A stretch of DNA of 9,122 bases from Burkholderiales bacterium (GTDB lineage: Bacteria > Pseudomonadota > Gammaproteobacteria > Burkholderiales > Burkholderiaceae_D), in assembly GCA_005800405.1 (NCBI GenBank), contig SYFN01000233.1:1-9122 (forward strand), given 5' to 3'. The notes beneath the pieces were generated by a model. The model saw only the letters and a list, made by a program, of their open reading frames with translations. It was not told where the DNA came from and did no database searches. How positions within the stretch are numbered: position 1 is the first letter of the stretch; every line of letters begins with the position of its first letter. Both the position numbers and the translations under genes were made by a program. Positions 1 to 7,229 of the stretch are shown piece by piece.

Positions 1-402
1 GGCTTTCTCGGTGGCTGGACGCGCGAGGTTTTTGGGCCGATGGCGCTGCTGGCTGGCGGTACGGCCGGGGCGCTGGTCGCGTTTTTCTTTACCTTCCTCC
101 CGTCCTTCGTCTTCATTCTCGCGGGTGCCCCCTTCGTCGAAGCCACCCGCAACAATATGCGGCTGACCGCCCCCCTGACCGCCATCACCGCCGCTGTCGT
201 CGGCGTGATCGCGAGCCTCACAGTCTTTTTTGCCTGGCACGTATTCCATCTCGCCGAGCCTCTCGCTTACTGGGACTGGGTCGCGGTCGCGATCGCAGCA
301 CTGGCGGCCATCGCGCTATTGCACTTCAAAGTCGGCACCATACGGTTGATCCTTGTCTGTGCGATCACCGGCCTCGTGGTATCTTATTCTCCTTTGAAAT
401 AA
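1..402 (+). CDS. chrA: Chromate transporter ChrA, C-terminal part (5' end outside window)
   Basis: The frame is open from base 1 to a TAA at 400-402 and gives 133 residues. The first visible residues ([13 protein letters not shown]) are typical of the second half of ChrA (CHR family) membrane proteins, and a string of hydrophobic helices follows: roughly residues 14-38, 50-75, 88-103 and 107-128. ChrA proteins are inner-membrane transporters that export chromate and confer resistance; full-length ones are about 400 residues with two homologous halves, so about two thirds lies upstream of the window. The end looks natural: the last helix is followed by a short polar tail. The stop is 44 bases before moaA, so the two genes could share a transcript. 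Family assignment is fairly secure; substrate is inferred from the family. Confidence 0.8.
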   Translation, partial: GFLGGWTREVFGPMALLAGGTAGALVAFFFTFLPSFVFILAGAPFVEATRNNMRLTAPLTAITAAVVGVIASLTVFFAWHVFHLAEPLAYWDWVAVAIAALAAIALLHFKVGTIRLILVCAITGLVVSYSPLK

Positions 403-446
403 ACCCTCTATACAGCCGGCGATGGCCCGCGCTGCACCGGAACCCC

Positions 447-1562
447 ATGACCGAACGCATCATTCCCGTTGCCGACCTGCGCTACCTGCAAGCGATACCG
501 CACATACCCGAGCAACTTGTACCCGCCACAGGTCTGCTGTCGGACCGACTATCGCGGCCTTTGCGCGACCTTCGTATATCGGTGACGGATCGCTGTAACT
601 TCCGGTGCGTGTACTGCATGCCCAAGGAAGTCTTCGACAACAATTACGAATTCCTGCCGCAAAGTCTGCTGCTCTCATTCGAAGAGATCACGCGCCTGAC
701 CAAAATTTTGGTCGCGCATGGCGTGGAAAAAATTCGCCTCACTGGTGGTGAGCCGCTGCTGCGCAAGAACATCGAAAAACTCATTGAAATGCTCGCTGTG
801 ATCACCACACCCGACGGCAAGCCGCTGGACCTCACGATGACCACCAATGCCTCGCTGCTGGCCAAAAAAGCGCAGTCATTGAAAGATGCCGGCCTCAAAC
901 GCGTGACGGTATCGCTGGATTCACTCGATGAGGCTACGTTCCAGCGCATGAACGATGTCGACTTTCCGGTTGCTGACGTCTTGCATGGCATTGAAGTCGC
1001 GCAAAAAATGGGGCTGGGACCGATCAAAGTCAACATGGTCGTCAAAGGCGGCATGAATGATCAGGAGATCGTGCCCATGGCACGCTACTTCAAAGGCTCG
1101 CCGGTGATTCTGCGCTTTATCGAATACATGGATGTCGGCGCCTCCAACGGCTGGAAGATGGATGAAGTCATTCCTTCCGCTGAAGTCATCCGCCGCATCA
1201 ACGAGACCATGCCCCTGGAAGAAATCGAGCCCAACTACACCGGTGAAACCGCAGAACGTTGGCGTTATACCGACGGCAGTGGCGAAGTCGGCGTGATCTC
1301 GAGCGTCACGCAGGCGTTTTGCAGTGACTGCAATCGTGCGCGGCTCTCCACCGAAGGCAAACTGTTCACCTGTCTGTTTGCGACCGGTGGTCATGATTTG
1401 CGCGCGCTGCTGCGCAAGGATCACAGCGATGAAGAAATTACTGCTGCGATCGCGCATTTGTGGGCGCAACGCGAGGACCGGTACTCAGAACTGCGCACTC
1501 AGCAAACCGAAGGTCTGGAACGACCTATGCGCAAGGTCGAAATGTCCTACATCGGCGGATAG
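447..1562 (+). CDS. moaA: GTP 3',8-cyclase MoaA (molybdenum cofactor synthesis, radical SAM)
   Basis: A 371-residue radical SAM enzyme. With MoaC it converts GTP to cyclic pyranopterin monophosphate, the first step of molybdenum cofactor synthesis, in the cytoplasm. The N-terminal SAM-binding cluster motif CNFRCVYC is at residues 50-57 (Cys50, Cys54, Cys57), followed by the radical SAM 'GGEPL' loop (TGGEPLL, 99-105). The second, C-terminal [4Fe-4S] site that binds GTP is Cys292, Cys295 and Cys309 (CSDCNRARL followed by FTCLF). The protein ends in the conserved Gly-Gly tail (YIGG) needed for catalysis in this family. About 26 residues precede the first cysteine compared with E. coli MoaA; this extension, with the sequence [14 protein letters not shown], is common in betaproteobacteria. 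The ATG at 447 has only a weak GGA upstream. moeA follows after 12 bases, which suggests an operon. Confidence 0.97.
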   Translation: MTERIIPVADLRYLQAIPHIPEQLVPATGLLSDRLSRPLRDLRISVTDRCNFRCVYCMPKEVFDNNYEFLPQSLLLSFEEITRLTKILVAHGVEKIRLTGGEPLLRKNIEKLIEMLAVITTPDGKPLDLTMTTNASLLAKKAQSLKDAGLKRVTVSLDSLDEATFQRMNDVDFPVADVLHGIEVAQKMGLGPIKVNMVVKGGMNDQEIVPMARYFKGSPVILRFIEYMDVGASNGWKMDEVIPSAEVIRRINETMPLEEIEPNYTGETAERWRYTDGSGEVGVISSVTQAFCSDCNRARLSTEGKLFTCLFATGGHDLRALLRKDHSDEEITAAIAHLWAQREDRYSELRTQQTEGLERPMRKVEMSYIGG

Positions 1563-1574
1563 TCAGCGATCGTC

Positions 1575-2858
1575 GTGCCCGAATCCCGTCTGTCCGATAT
1601 CGCGAGTCAATTCCCTGGTTATCACGCCGACAGTGTATCGGTGTCTGTCGCACAGCAACTCATCCGCAGCTTCATCGTTCCGATCAATGATACAGAAACA
1701 CTGTCGCTCAAAGCGACACTGGGTCGGGTACTGGCGAGCGATGTTGTCTCCTTCATCAATGTCCCCGCGCACGATAACTCGGCGATGGATGGCTATGCAT
1801 TACATGGCGGTGATCTCGGTGATCAGCCCTGTACGTTGCGGGTGGTTGGCGTCGCTTATGCGGGAAAGCCTCATAACAACCCGGTAATGCCGGGTGAATG
1901 CGTACGCATCATGACAGGCGCTGTCATGCCCGAAGGTTGCGATACGGTGATGCCGAGTGAATTCGTTTTGTCTGGAACTGACACTTACGTGACCCTGCCC
2001 GCAGGGAAAATTCGTGCAGGTGACAATCGCCGCATGGCCGGCGAGGATCTGGCCATGGGCAGCGCAGCGGTCACGCAAGGAAAAATTCTGACACCCGCCG
2101 ATCTGGGTTTGATTGCATCGCTGGGTATCGGCAAAGTCAGCGTCAGGCGCAAATTGCGGGTCGCTTATTTTTCGACGGGTGATGAATTGCGCTCCCCTGG
2201 CGAGCCCCTGGAGGATGGTTGTGTCTACGATAGTAATGGCTACACATTGCACGGCATGTTGCTGCGCTCGGGTTGTGATCCCATCGATATGGGTGTGATC
2301 AAAGATGAACCAGTGTCGCTGGAAACGGCGTTGCGAAGAGCTTGCATGGATGCGGATGTCATCATCACGTCGGGTGGCGTATCTGCCGGCGATGCCGATT
2401 ACACCCGCAAAATGATGATACGGCTGGGCGACGTGCTGTTCTGGAAAATCGACATGCGCCCCGGAAGACAATTGGCCTTTGGGCGAATCACCAGTGGCAA
2501 TGACAGCGCTCTGCTCTTCGGCCTGCCGGGTAACCCGGTCGCCACGATGGTCAGCTTTTATTTTTTTGCGCGCGAGGCTTTATACCGGCTGATGGGGGCA
2601 CAACCGCCTGAGGTACTTGCCGTGCGGGTCACTAGCAGTCAGCGCTTGCGTAAAAAACCGGGACGTACGGAATACCAGCGCGGCATACTGAGCATTGATG
2701 CGCAAGGTCGACAAAGCGTACGCATCACGGGTTCACAGGGCTCGGGCATACTCAGTTCCATGTCGGAAGCTAATTGCATGGTGATACTTCATCATGAGCA
2801 GGGTGATGTTCATGCGGGGAACAGTGTGGATGTGATTCCTTTTCAGGGGTTGGTTTGA
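1575..2858 (+). CDS. moeA: Molybdopterin molybdenumtransferase MoeA
   Basis: A 427-residue cytoplasmic enzyme that inserts molybdate into adenylylated molybdopterin, releasing AMP and giving active cofactor. Family landmarks appear in order: VPAHDNSAMDGYAL (63-76); RIMTGAVMPEGCDTV (111-125); a Thr-Gly-Asp-Glu-Leu motif (TGDELRSPGEPL, 201-212) with the following YDSNGY (218-223); the MPT-binding loop TSGGVSAGDADY (265-276); and GLPGNPVA (316-323). The C-terminal barrel domain (about 345-427) is present, so the protein is full length. The start is a GTG at 1575; no in-frame ATG occurs before the conserved N-terminal helix, so GTG is preferred. It lies 12 bases after moaA, and translational coupling is likely because no strong ribosome-binding site is visible. 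The gene is followed by a convergent spacer, so it probably ends its transcript. Confidence 0.97.
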   Translation: MPESRLSDIASQFPGYHADSVSVSVAQQLIRSFIVPINDTETLSLKATLGRVLASDVVSFINVPAHDNSAMDGYALHGGDLGDQPCTLRVVGVAYAGKPHNNPVMPGECVRIMTGAVMPEGCDTVMPSEFVLSGTDTYVTLPAGKIRAGDNRRMAGEDLAMGSAAVTQGKILTPADLGLIASLGIGKVSVRRKLRVAYFSTGDELRSPGEPLEDGCVYDSNGYTLHGMLLRSGCDPIDMGVIKDEPVSLETALRRACMDADVIITSGGVSAGDADYTRKMMIRLGDVLFWKIDMRPGRQLAFGRITSGNDSALLFGLPGNPVATMVSFYFFAREALYRLMGAQPPEVLAVRVTSSQRLRKKPGRTEYQRGILSIDAQGRQSVRITGSQGSGILSSMSEANCMVILHHEQGDVHAGNSVDVIPFQGLV

Positions 2859-3194
2859 ATTGAAATGCTCCTGAAGGTCTTAATAGCGCCGTATTTATTT
2901 TTCAAAGCTCATCGGGAATACAACGACCGACGCGGGATCCCAGCGTTCAATGGCATTACGGCGTTGAGGCCAACCGCTGTCAAACTGTCATCCCAGCACA
3001 AGGGTGTAGCGGGGGTTTCAGACCACATGCGGTCTGCCCGCGTAACGGCACTGGCCTGCAAGCCAGTGCGCGCCCCGCCAGGGAGGATCCAGCCTCTTTC
3101 ATTTACCGAGGTTTATTCGGTGACATCCCGACTAAACACATCACTGGCGAGCAAACCTGCCCCGATACCCAATCTGCCGTCGATCAAGATCCCG
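2859..3194. other. Convergent intergenic spacer with hairpins and REP-like words; no credible gene
   Basis: This 336-base stretch lies between the ends of moeA (+) and the truncated haemoglobin gene (-). A plus-strand open frame crosses it (2865-3326), but it has no recognisable domain, has low-complexity basic composition and runs antisense into the haemoglobin gene, so I do not call it. The spacer holds three hairpins (3009-3041, 3048-3069, 3105-3121). It also has two copies of an ATCCCAGC word (GGATCCCAGCG at 2936-2946 and GTCATCCCAGCA at 2988-2999), reminiscent of dispersed extragenic palindromic repeats found in many proteobacteria. I see no T-rich tail typical of a strong intrinsic terminator, and no RNA family I can name. 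Confidence 0.5.
3009..3069. terminator. Tandem hairpins in the convergent spacer, possible bidirectional transcription end
   Basis: Hairpin A pairs CAGACC (3019-3024) with GGTCTG (3031-3036) over a six-base loop. It can be extended by GCGGG (3009-3013) with CCCGC (3037-3041) across a five-base bulge. Hairpin B pairs GCACTGGC (3048-3055) with GCCAGTGC (3062-3069), a perfect eight-base stem with a six-base loop. They lie between two convergent genes, where a shared terminator is expected. Neither stem is followed by a clear U tract, so termination is an inference from position and structure only; they could equally be REP-type repeats or a structured RNA. Confidence 0.35.
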
Positions 3195-3590
3195 TCAAGA
3201 GGCCTGATTCCGCATCCAATCCGCCGTCTTGAAAAACGCCTGCAGCAGCACCTCCTGTTTGTCTTCTTCCAAACCGAGGTCCTGCATCGCCATCAACATG
3301 CAGGTCAGCCACTGATCGCGCGCTGACGTGCCTATCGGGAAAGGTAAATGCCGGGCGCGCAGAAAAGCGGGTCCGTAATACGGCGTATACAAATCCGGCC
3401 CACCTGTCCATCCGGACAGAAAGCGGTACAGCTTTTCTCGGGAGATATTGAGGGATGGCGGATGCATCGCACGCAGTTCAGCGAAACCAGATTCCAGGTC
3501 CATCAAATCATAAAATCGATCAACCAGTTCGCGCAGCTTCTCATCGCCACCGATCAAATCGTACATACGTAGGGTATTTTCTTCACTCAT
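3195..3590 (-). CDS. Group II truncated haemoglobin
   Basis: A 131-residue cytoplasmic haem protein of the 2/2 (truncated) globin family, group II (TrHbO type). Such proteins bind O2 and other small ligands and are linked to oxygen handling or detoxification of nitrogen and oxygen species; the exact role here is unknown. Visible landmarks: IGG near the N terminus (13-15); Tyr27 in RFYDLM at position B10; MHPP with His43 at the expected CD1 position; GWTGGPDLY (60-68), a glycine motif of the family; RARHLPFPIG with His81 as the proximal F8 haem ligand; and RDQWLTCM with Trp94 as the group II hallmark G8. The frame stays open 65 codons upstream, but the family N terminus fits the ATG at 3590 (MSEENTLRMYDLIGG). 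No good ribosome-binding site precedes it. It stands alone on the minus strand, convergent with moeA and divergent from the polysaccharide cluster. Confidence 0.93.
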   Translation of the reverse strand: MSEENTLRMYDLIGGDEKLRELVDRFYDLMDLESGFAELRAMHPPSLNISREKLYRFLSGWTGGPDLYTPYYGPAFLRARHLPFPIGTSARDQWLTCMLMAMQDLGLEEDKQEVLLQAFFKTADWMRNQAS

Positions 3591-3843
3591 GAATGGAATG
3601 ATAGCGTACTGCCATCGTTCAGAATCCGCGCGCCGTTTCCTCTGCATCCAGGCGCACCCACCACAACCAGCTGAAATTCCATCAGTAATCACACGCAAAG
3701 CCATCAGCACATTTGAGGCGAGACAACAACGGGCACTCGGGATTGACGCGCAGAGTCCAACATGAACACCCCCTCTTGCTAGCAACAGTCGCTGACCAGA
3801 TTGGAGTTACCCGAACTGCGTCATCAGAAGAATCCCTACTGTC
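3591..3843. other. Divergent intergenic spacer
   Basis: These 253 bases separate the minus-strand haemoglobin gene from the plus-strand sugar transferase gene and should hold both promoters. No strong -35/-10 pair stands out. On the minus strand a TATCAT at 3603-3598 lies only seven bases before the haemoglobin ATG, a weak -10 candidate without a clear -35. I checked whether the missing membrane domain of the downstream transferase was encoded here: its frame is closed by a TGA at 3793-3795, and the other plus-strand frames give no hydrophobic helices. Confidence 0.4.
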
Positions 3844-4920
3844 ATGCCCAATATTGCCGCAGACGATACAGCACTCTCGATCAACCCGGTTTCATGTGAC
3901 TCGCAGCACGGTCGAATATCTCAGAAAGAAGTAGCCGATACGCGAATAAAACGCGTTCTAATGTTGGGCTATGGACAAACTGTGCAGACACTTCATCAGC
4001 GCCTCAAGCAACAGCATCGATTTGCTTATCGTATCGTTGCAATTCATGAGCCTGATGAGACGCGTGCTTTTGACAGTGATATCGAGCGTCTGTACAACAC
4101 AGCACAAATCACCGACGCTATCGCGCGCCATGGTATCAGTGAAGTCTGGATCGCACTTCCTTTTTCGGAGCTGTCGCGGTGGCATCAGCTGCAGCCGCTG
4201 CTATGTCAGCTGTTCGTTGACCTTCGCTGGGTACCCGACACCGCCACCATGACCATACTTAGCCATCGCTATAGCGATTTTCTGGGTATACCCATGGTCG
4301 ATCTCAATCACCCTCTCAGCACAGGCCTGCGCGGTCTGGGCAAGAGTCTCTTTGATCGTGGATTTGCTTTATGTGTATTGATCCTGCTTCTGCCACTGTT
4401 TGTCATTCTTTCGCTGGTCATCAAATCCTCATCGCCTGGCCCGGTATTTTTCACACAGCCACGACTGGGCCTGAATGGCAAGCGATTCGATGTGTACAAA
4501 TTCCGCAGCATGAAACTGCGCCAGGAAGGCGACGGGAAGCTGACTTGGGCAACCAGTGATGATCCACGTGTCACATCCATAGGGCGCCTCATGCGGCGAA
4601 CCAGTCTGGATGAGTTGCCGCAGTTTCTCAATGTACTCAAAGGCGATATGTCGGTGGTCCGCCCACGACCGCATGCGCTGATTCACAATGATTTGTACAA
4701 AGACAAACTGATGATGTACATGCAGCGTTATCGCGTCAAACCAGGCATCACCGGCTGGGCCCAAATTAACGGCTGTCGTGGCGAAACCGACACGGAAGAA
4801 AAAATGGCTCGCCGCATCGCGCTCGATCTGCACTACATCCGGAACTGGTCGTTCTCGATAGATCTGAAGATCATTCTCTGGACTGCCTTCAAGGGATGGA
4901 CGGACACCAATGCCTACTGA
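3844..4920 (+). CDS. Polyprenyl-phosphate sugar-1-phosphate transferase (WcaJ/GumD type), lacking the N-terminal membrane domain
   Basis: A 358-residue initiating glycosyl-1-phosphate transferase. The family moves a hexose-1-phosphate from a UDP-sugar to undecaprenyl phosphate at the inner membrane, starting exopolysaccharide or O-unit assembly. Residues 36-150 form a nucleotide-binding-like domain (RVLMLGYGQ at 37-45). Residues 167-358 form the bacterial sugar transferase domain: KSLFDR (167-172), a hydrophobic segment (about 173-195), SSPGPVFF (196-203), YKFRSM (218-223), the catalytic Asp256-Glu257 in TSLDELPQ, KGDMSVVRPRP (266-276), KPGITGWAQING (299-310) and a C-terminal DLKIILWT. WcaJ-like relatives are usually about 460 residues with four extra N-terminal helices; here they are absent and a stop at 3793 prevents extension. 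Known work on WcaJ indicates that the C-terminal part is sufficient for catalysis, so activity is plausible. Sugar (glucose or galactose) is unresolved. The 3' end overlaps gmm by 11 bases. Confidence 0.9.
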   Translation: MPNIAADDTALSINPVSCDSQHGRISQKEVADTRIKRVLMLGYGQTVQTLHQRLKQQHRFAYRIVAIHEPDETRAFDSDIERLYNTAQITDAIARHGISEVWIALPFSELSRWHQLQPLLCQLFVDLRWVPDTATMTILSHRYSDFLGIPMVDLNHPLSTGLRGLGKSLFDRGFALCVLILLLPLFVILSLVIKSSSPGPVFFTQPRLGLNGKRFDVYKFRSMKLRQEGDGKLTWATSDDPRVTSIGRLMRRTSLDELPQFLNVLKGDMSVVRPRPHALIHNDLYKDKLMMYMQRYRVKPGITGWAQINGCRGETDTEEKMARRIALDLHYIRNWSFSIDLKIILWTAFKGWTDTNAY

Positions 4921-5425
4921 AACCAACCTGCTCTCGAGCGATCCCAGTCGCTGTTCACGCTTGCTGGCAGATGAAGTCTTCGCCCAGGTCATTGCGCATG
5001 CGCCGCTGGTTGCTATCGATTTGCTGGTGGAAGACAAGGAGCAGCGCGTCTTGCTGGGCTGGCGAAAAAATCCACCGGCACAAAGCTCATGGTTCGTCCC
5101 GGGTGGTCGCATAAGACAAAATGAAACGCTGGATCAGGCTTTCGCCCGCATTACTCTGGCTGGACTGGGTCGGGAATTTGATCTGGAGCAAAGCGTATTC
5201 AGCGTTGTTTATCAGCATTTTTATCCAGACAATTTCCATGGTGATGCGGAGGAGAGCACCCACTATATCGCGCTCGCGCATCGTCTCTGGGCGGGGGATA
5301 CCGTGCTATCGCTGTCGCAGTCACAACACGTACAATATCGTTGGGCACATCCGGCGACTATTGCAATCGATCCCCTGGTACATGCGTACACCCGGGCCTA
5401 TTTCATGAACACCACGACGCACTGA
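4910..5425 (+). CDS. gmm: GDP-mannose mannosyl hydrolase (Nudix, Gmm/WcaH-like)
   Basis: A 171-residue Nudix-fold protein closely resembling E. coli Gmm, which hydrolyses GDP-mannose (and GDP-glucose) to GDP and free sugar. It thereby trims the GDP-mannose pool in colanic-acid-type clusters. Shared features: APLVAIDLLVED (31-42, with Asp37); LLGWRKNPPAQ (48-58, with Arg52); WFVPGGR (61-67); the modified Nudix box at 65-87 (Glu72, Arg80); YQHFYPDNF (101-109, with His103); THYIAL; and SQHVQYRW (138-145) with Gln139 and His140, matching the metal ligand and catalytic base. Like E. coli Gmm it lacks the canonical Nudix REUXEE glutamates, but here the single retained metal-binding Glu (Glu70 of E. 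coli) aligns with Gly85, codon GGA at 5162-5164. Activity is therefore uncertain. The ATG lies inside the upstream gene's 3' end, and manC starts six bases after the stop. Confidence 0.92.
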   Translation: MPTETNLLSSDPSRCSRLLADEVFAQVIAHAPLVAIDLLVEDKEQRVLLGWRKNPPAQSSWFVPGGRIRQNETLDQAFARITLAGLGREFDLEQSVFSVVYQHFYPDNFHGDAEESTHYIALAHRLWAGDTVLSLSQSQHVQYRWAHPATIAIDPLVHAYTRAYFMNTTTH

Positions 5426-5430
5426 CATCG

Positions 5431-6849
5431 ATGAGCGTACTTCCCCTCGTACCTGTCATTCTCTGTGGTGGTTCCGGCACGCGACTGTGGCCTCTGTCGC
5501 GCGAAAGCTACCCGAAACAATTCCTTCGCCTAAACGGCACCAGTAGTCTGCTGCAGCAAACCCTGCATCGCTGCAGCGGTCCAGGCAGCAGACCACCCGT
5601 ATTACTCACCCATGAGGATGCGCGCTTTCTGGTGGCAGAGCAGATACGCGGAATTGTTATCGATGACGCCACGCTGATCCTCGAGCCTCACCGACGCGGC
5701 ACTGCACAGGCGATTGTCAGCGCTGTCCTGTATTTGCGGCGCCAGTCCGACGATGTACTGATGCTGGTGCTTCCCAGCGATCATGTGATTGAAGACAGTG
5801 ATGCCTTTGTCGATGCCGTTCGCATTGCCAGTGAAGACGCGCTGGAGGGTCTGCTGATGACTTTCGGCATCCGTCCGCATGCGCCCGAGACGGGCTATGG
5901 CTACTTGTGTGTTGCTCAAAACACCGATGCGCATATCCTCAGATTAAGTGGCTTTGTCGAAAAGCCGGATCTGTCAACCGCGCAAACGTACCTCGAGAGT
6001 GGACACCATTTCTGGAACAGCGGCATGTTCCTTTTTCGGTGCAGTCAACTGACTGATGAAGTTGCTCACTATGCAGCCGAGGATCTGCGAGCTTGCGAAC
6101 AGGCAGTCAATGGTATCCAAATGGATGATGACTTCCTGCGTCTGGATGGCACCGCCTATGCGCAATCACCGAACGTTGCGATTGATTATGCGCTGATGGA
6201 GCATACCCGCCATGCGGCGATGGTGAAGCTTGACGCTGGATGGTCCGACATTGGCTCATGGTCTTCCGTCTGGCAAATTGCACAACATGACAGCCATGAC
6301 AATGCGGTGCATGGCGATGGGCTCATTGAGGACTGCGAAGGCTGTCTGGTGCACTTGGAAACGCGACTAATCGCTGCCATTGGTCTCAAGGATACGGTTA
6401 TCGTCGATACACCCGATGCGCTGCTGGTCATGGATAAGGAGCGTGCTCAGGAAACTCGCCAGCTGGTACACAGGCTTATTGAGCAAGAGCGCAGCGAGGC
6501 CACATCACATAAACAGGTGACCCGACCCTGGGGAAGCTATGACGCCATTGGTCACGGGTCGCGCTTTCAGGTCAAGCGCATTACGGTACAACCCGGTGCA
6601 CGTCTGTCGCTGCAAATGCATCATCACAGAGCTGAACACTGGATTGTCGTCTCCGGTACCGCGCGCGTGATCGACGGTGAGAAGGATTATCTGCTCACGG
6701 AGAATCAGAGCACCTTCATTGGTGTCGGCGTGATTCATTCGCTCGAAAATCCCGGAAAAATTCCACTTGAGCTGATCGAAGTTCAGTCCGGTAGTTATCT
6801 GGGCGAAGACGATATTGTCCGTCTCAGTGATGTCTATGGTCGTGCCTGA
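5431..6849 (+). CDS. manC: Bifunctional mannose-1-phosphate guanylyltransferase / mannose-6-phosphate isomerase
   Basis: A 472-residue type II PMI-GMP enzyme (ManC/CpsB/XanB family). It interconverts fructose-6-phosphate and mannose-6-phosphate and joins mannose-1-phosphate to GTP to give GDP-mannose in the cytoplasm. The N-terminal nucleotidyltransferase domain (1 to about 345) carries CGGSGTRLWPLSRESYPKQF (12-31), the pyrophosphorylase signature, and FVEKP (175-179), the sugar-phosphate site. The C-terminal cupin isomerase domain (about 360-470) has RPWGSYD (365-371) and the metal-binding QMHHHRAEHW (395-404). Length fits the family. The frame is open 30 codons further upstream into gmm, but the ATG at 5431 places the N terminus (MSVLPLVPVILCGGSGTR) exactly where the family starts. 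It sits five bases after gmm and two bases before the VanZ-like start, so it is an operon member. With gmm it makes and removes GDP-mannose. Confidence 0.97.
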   Translation: MSVLPLVPVILCGGSGTRLWPLSRESYPKQFLRLNGTSSLLQQTLHRCSGPGSRPPVLLTHEDARFLVAEQIRGIVIDDATLILEPHRRGTAQAIVSAVLYLRRQSDDVLMLVLPSDHVIEDSDAFVDAVRIASEDALEGLLMTFGIRPHAPETGYGYLCVAQNTDAHILRLSGFVEKPDLSTAQTYLESGHHFWNSGMFLFRCSQLTDEVAHYAAEDLRACEQAVNGIQMDDDFLRLDGTAYAQSPNVAIDYALMEHTRHAAMVKLDAGWSDIGSWSSVWQIAQHDSHDNAVHGDGLIEDCEGCLVHLETRLIAAIGLKDTVIVDTPDALLVMDKERAQETRQLVHRLIEQERSEATSHKQVTRPWGSYDAIGHGSRFQVKRITVQPGARLSLQMHHHRAEHWIVVSGTARVIDGEKDYLLTENQSTFIGVGVIHSLENPGKIPLELIEVQSGSYLGEDDIVRLSDVYGRA

Positions 6850-6851
6850 GC

Positions 6852-7229
6852 ATGCAACTGCGACCCTTGTGGATGTGCCTGCTGCTAGCCTTCTTCATCA
6901 TCATGCTGGTACTTGGCGCTATCCCCGGTCATGCAGATGCGCTGTCAGATCGATTTGGCGACAAGCCGCTTCATATGCTCGCTTACGGTTTCATGGCTGC
7001 CTTGTGTTTCCAGTCGTGGCGGGAACGACGTCTGACCCAATCGCTGCTTAGTGTGCAGATCATTGAGCTACTCGGTCTGATTGACGAGCTGGTGCAGTCG
7101 GTTCTGCCTTATCGCAATGCCTCGCTGATCGACTGGTGTTTTGATATCGCAGCAGTGATTACTGTCATTATTTTCATGAATCTGTTTGCCTCTGCGGCTA
7201 CCAAAACCTCATCAGCATGCGAAAAAAAA
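6852..7229 (+). CDS. VanZ-like membrane protein (module of the 710-codon frame)
   Basis: About 121 residues, the usual length of stand-alone VanZ-like proteins. The N-terminal helix is at about 5-23. The family signature DKPLHMLAYGFMAALCF (37-53) has the conserved His and Tyr. Next come IELLGLIDELVQSVLPYR (71-88) and SLIDWCFDIAAVITVIIF (91-108), matching the 'E..Q....R..s..D...N..G' pattern and last helix of VanZ proteins. VanZ of Enterococcus gives low-level teicoplanin resistance; the function of proteobacterial relatives, often found near cell-envelope polysaccharide genes, is not established. The start is two bases after the manC stop. As sequenced there is no stop; with eight A's at 7222-7230 the frame would end at TAG 7261-7263, overlapping galU by 47 bases (present coordinates). 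Confidence 0.8.

Noticed and set aside
403..446. Molybdenum cofactor riboswitch before moaA
   Set aside because: Only 44 bases lie between chrA and moaA, too short for that structured element, and no matching stems are seen.
1324..1887. Plus-strand frame spanning the moaA-moeA junction
   Set aside because: It overlaps conserved parts of both genes in another frame and looks like random translation.
1800..2471. Long minus-strand open frame within moeA
   Set aside because: Antisense shadow of a clearly conserved gene; the translated sequence has no family resemblance. The same holds for minus-strand frames inside moaA, manC and galU.
2865..3326. Plus-strand open frame of 153 codons after moeA
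   Set aside because: No recognisable domain, an unnatural composition, and its last third lies antisense to the well-supported haemoglobin gene.
3591..3785. N-terminal extension of the haemoglobin frame by 65 codons
   Set aside because: The added residues resemble no globin N terminus or signal peptide, and the ATG at 3590 gives the exact family start.
3713..3934. Missing membrane domain of the sugar transferase in another frame (frameshift)
   Set aside because: The translated frame is polar with no hydrophobic helices, so no hidden N-terminal domain is present.
5341..5430. Upstream start for manC inside gmm
   Set aside because: The extra 30 residues overlap gmm in another frame and precede the conserved N terminus, which fits the ATG at 5431.
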